From the NCBI GenBank assembly GCA_002305725.1, contig DBQM01000012.1:65628-76781 (forward strand): DNA of 11,154 nucleotides, read 5' to 3'. The notes below the pieces were generated by a model. That model was not told where the DNA came from. It did not search any database and worked only from the letters and a program-made list of their open reading frames with translations. Below are positions 11,112 through 11,154 of the stretch, piece by piece (positions within the stretch are counted from its first letter, which is position 1; the number at the start of each line of letters is the position of its first letter). The position numbers were made by a program, and so were the translations under genes. Source of the stretch: Ruminococcus sp. UBA1394. Lineage in GTDB: Bacteria > Bacillota > Clostridia > Oscillospirales > Ruminococcaceae.

Positions 11112-11154
11112 AGAATATATTTTTTCCCGTAATGTAAGTTTGTCAATCATATTG

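Noticed and set aside
10920..11150. Minus-strand open frame of 76 codons containing VGATIGRP and NGRPYRQ
   Set aside because: It is a translation of the GGGCGANC palindromes, has no SD or promoter, and overlaps the HEPN gene end. Such frames are a known artefact of this kind of repeat.
1..11154. tRNA or rRNA genes
   Set aside because: No cloverleaf-like segments with a T-loop GTTCGAATC-type motif or rRNA core sequences were seen on either strand by eye.

Overview
The window looks like chromosomal DNA from a low-to-mid GC Gram-positive gut-type Firmicute, probably a Ruminococcus-like member of the Oscillospiraceae. The reasons are consensus TTGACA/TATAAT promoters with 17-bp spacers, strong Shine-Dalgarno (SD) sequences with frequent TTG starts, an IreB (UPF0297) gene, a holin-like type I toxin, and many small lipoproteins. 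The genus is an inference; the phylum is well supported.

Layout. Positions 1-75 hold the end of a short mobile repeat that recurs in inverted orientation at 9147-9340. Positions 88-411 form a compact type I toxin-antitoxin unit: a 32-aa hydrophobic toxin on the minus strand and a convergent antisense RNA on the plus strand, each with a near-consensus promoter. Positions 497-3493 (minus strand) are a three-gene ABC exporter operon: a membrane-anchored unknown protein, a BcrA/LanF-type ATPase, and an ABC-2 permease with a very large outer loop. The three genes overlap by 1 and 8 nt and share one promoter. Position 3753 starts a monocistronic ireB gene with its own terminator. Positions 4198-4815 (minus) encode a lipoprotein with a charged coiled coil. 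Positions 5042-7110 (plus) hold a surface SGNH/GDSL esterase overlapped (ATGA) by a polyprenyl-phosphate-type glycosyltransferase, followed by a separately promoted lipoprotein gene (7181-7876).

Positions 7938-8409 (minus) carry an unusual small gene: a membrane-anchored, extremely Cys- and acid-rich protein. Its promoter sits under a 30-bp palindrome, and a folded leader of about 145 nt precedes the start codon. Next is rsmE (16S rRNA m3U1498 methyltransferase, 8415-9134). A short mobile element and a palindromic repeat lie between its start and its best promoter. Positions 9592-10942 (plus) appear to be a three-gene unit of lipoprotein, degenerate MNT nucleotidyltransferase and HEPN-domain protein. 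The last two overlap by 8 nt and resemble a HEPN/MNT toxin-antitoxin pair in which the MNT partner has lost two catalytic Asp residues. The window ends in a cluster of GGGCGANC palindromes that also occur at 4087-4154 and 9417-9435.

The candidates most likely to be under-described are (1) the Cys-rich membrane protein with its palindromic promoter and structured leader, (2) the lipoprotein, dead MNT and HEPN operon, and (3) the covarying palindrome family and short mobile elements that shape the intergenic regions.
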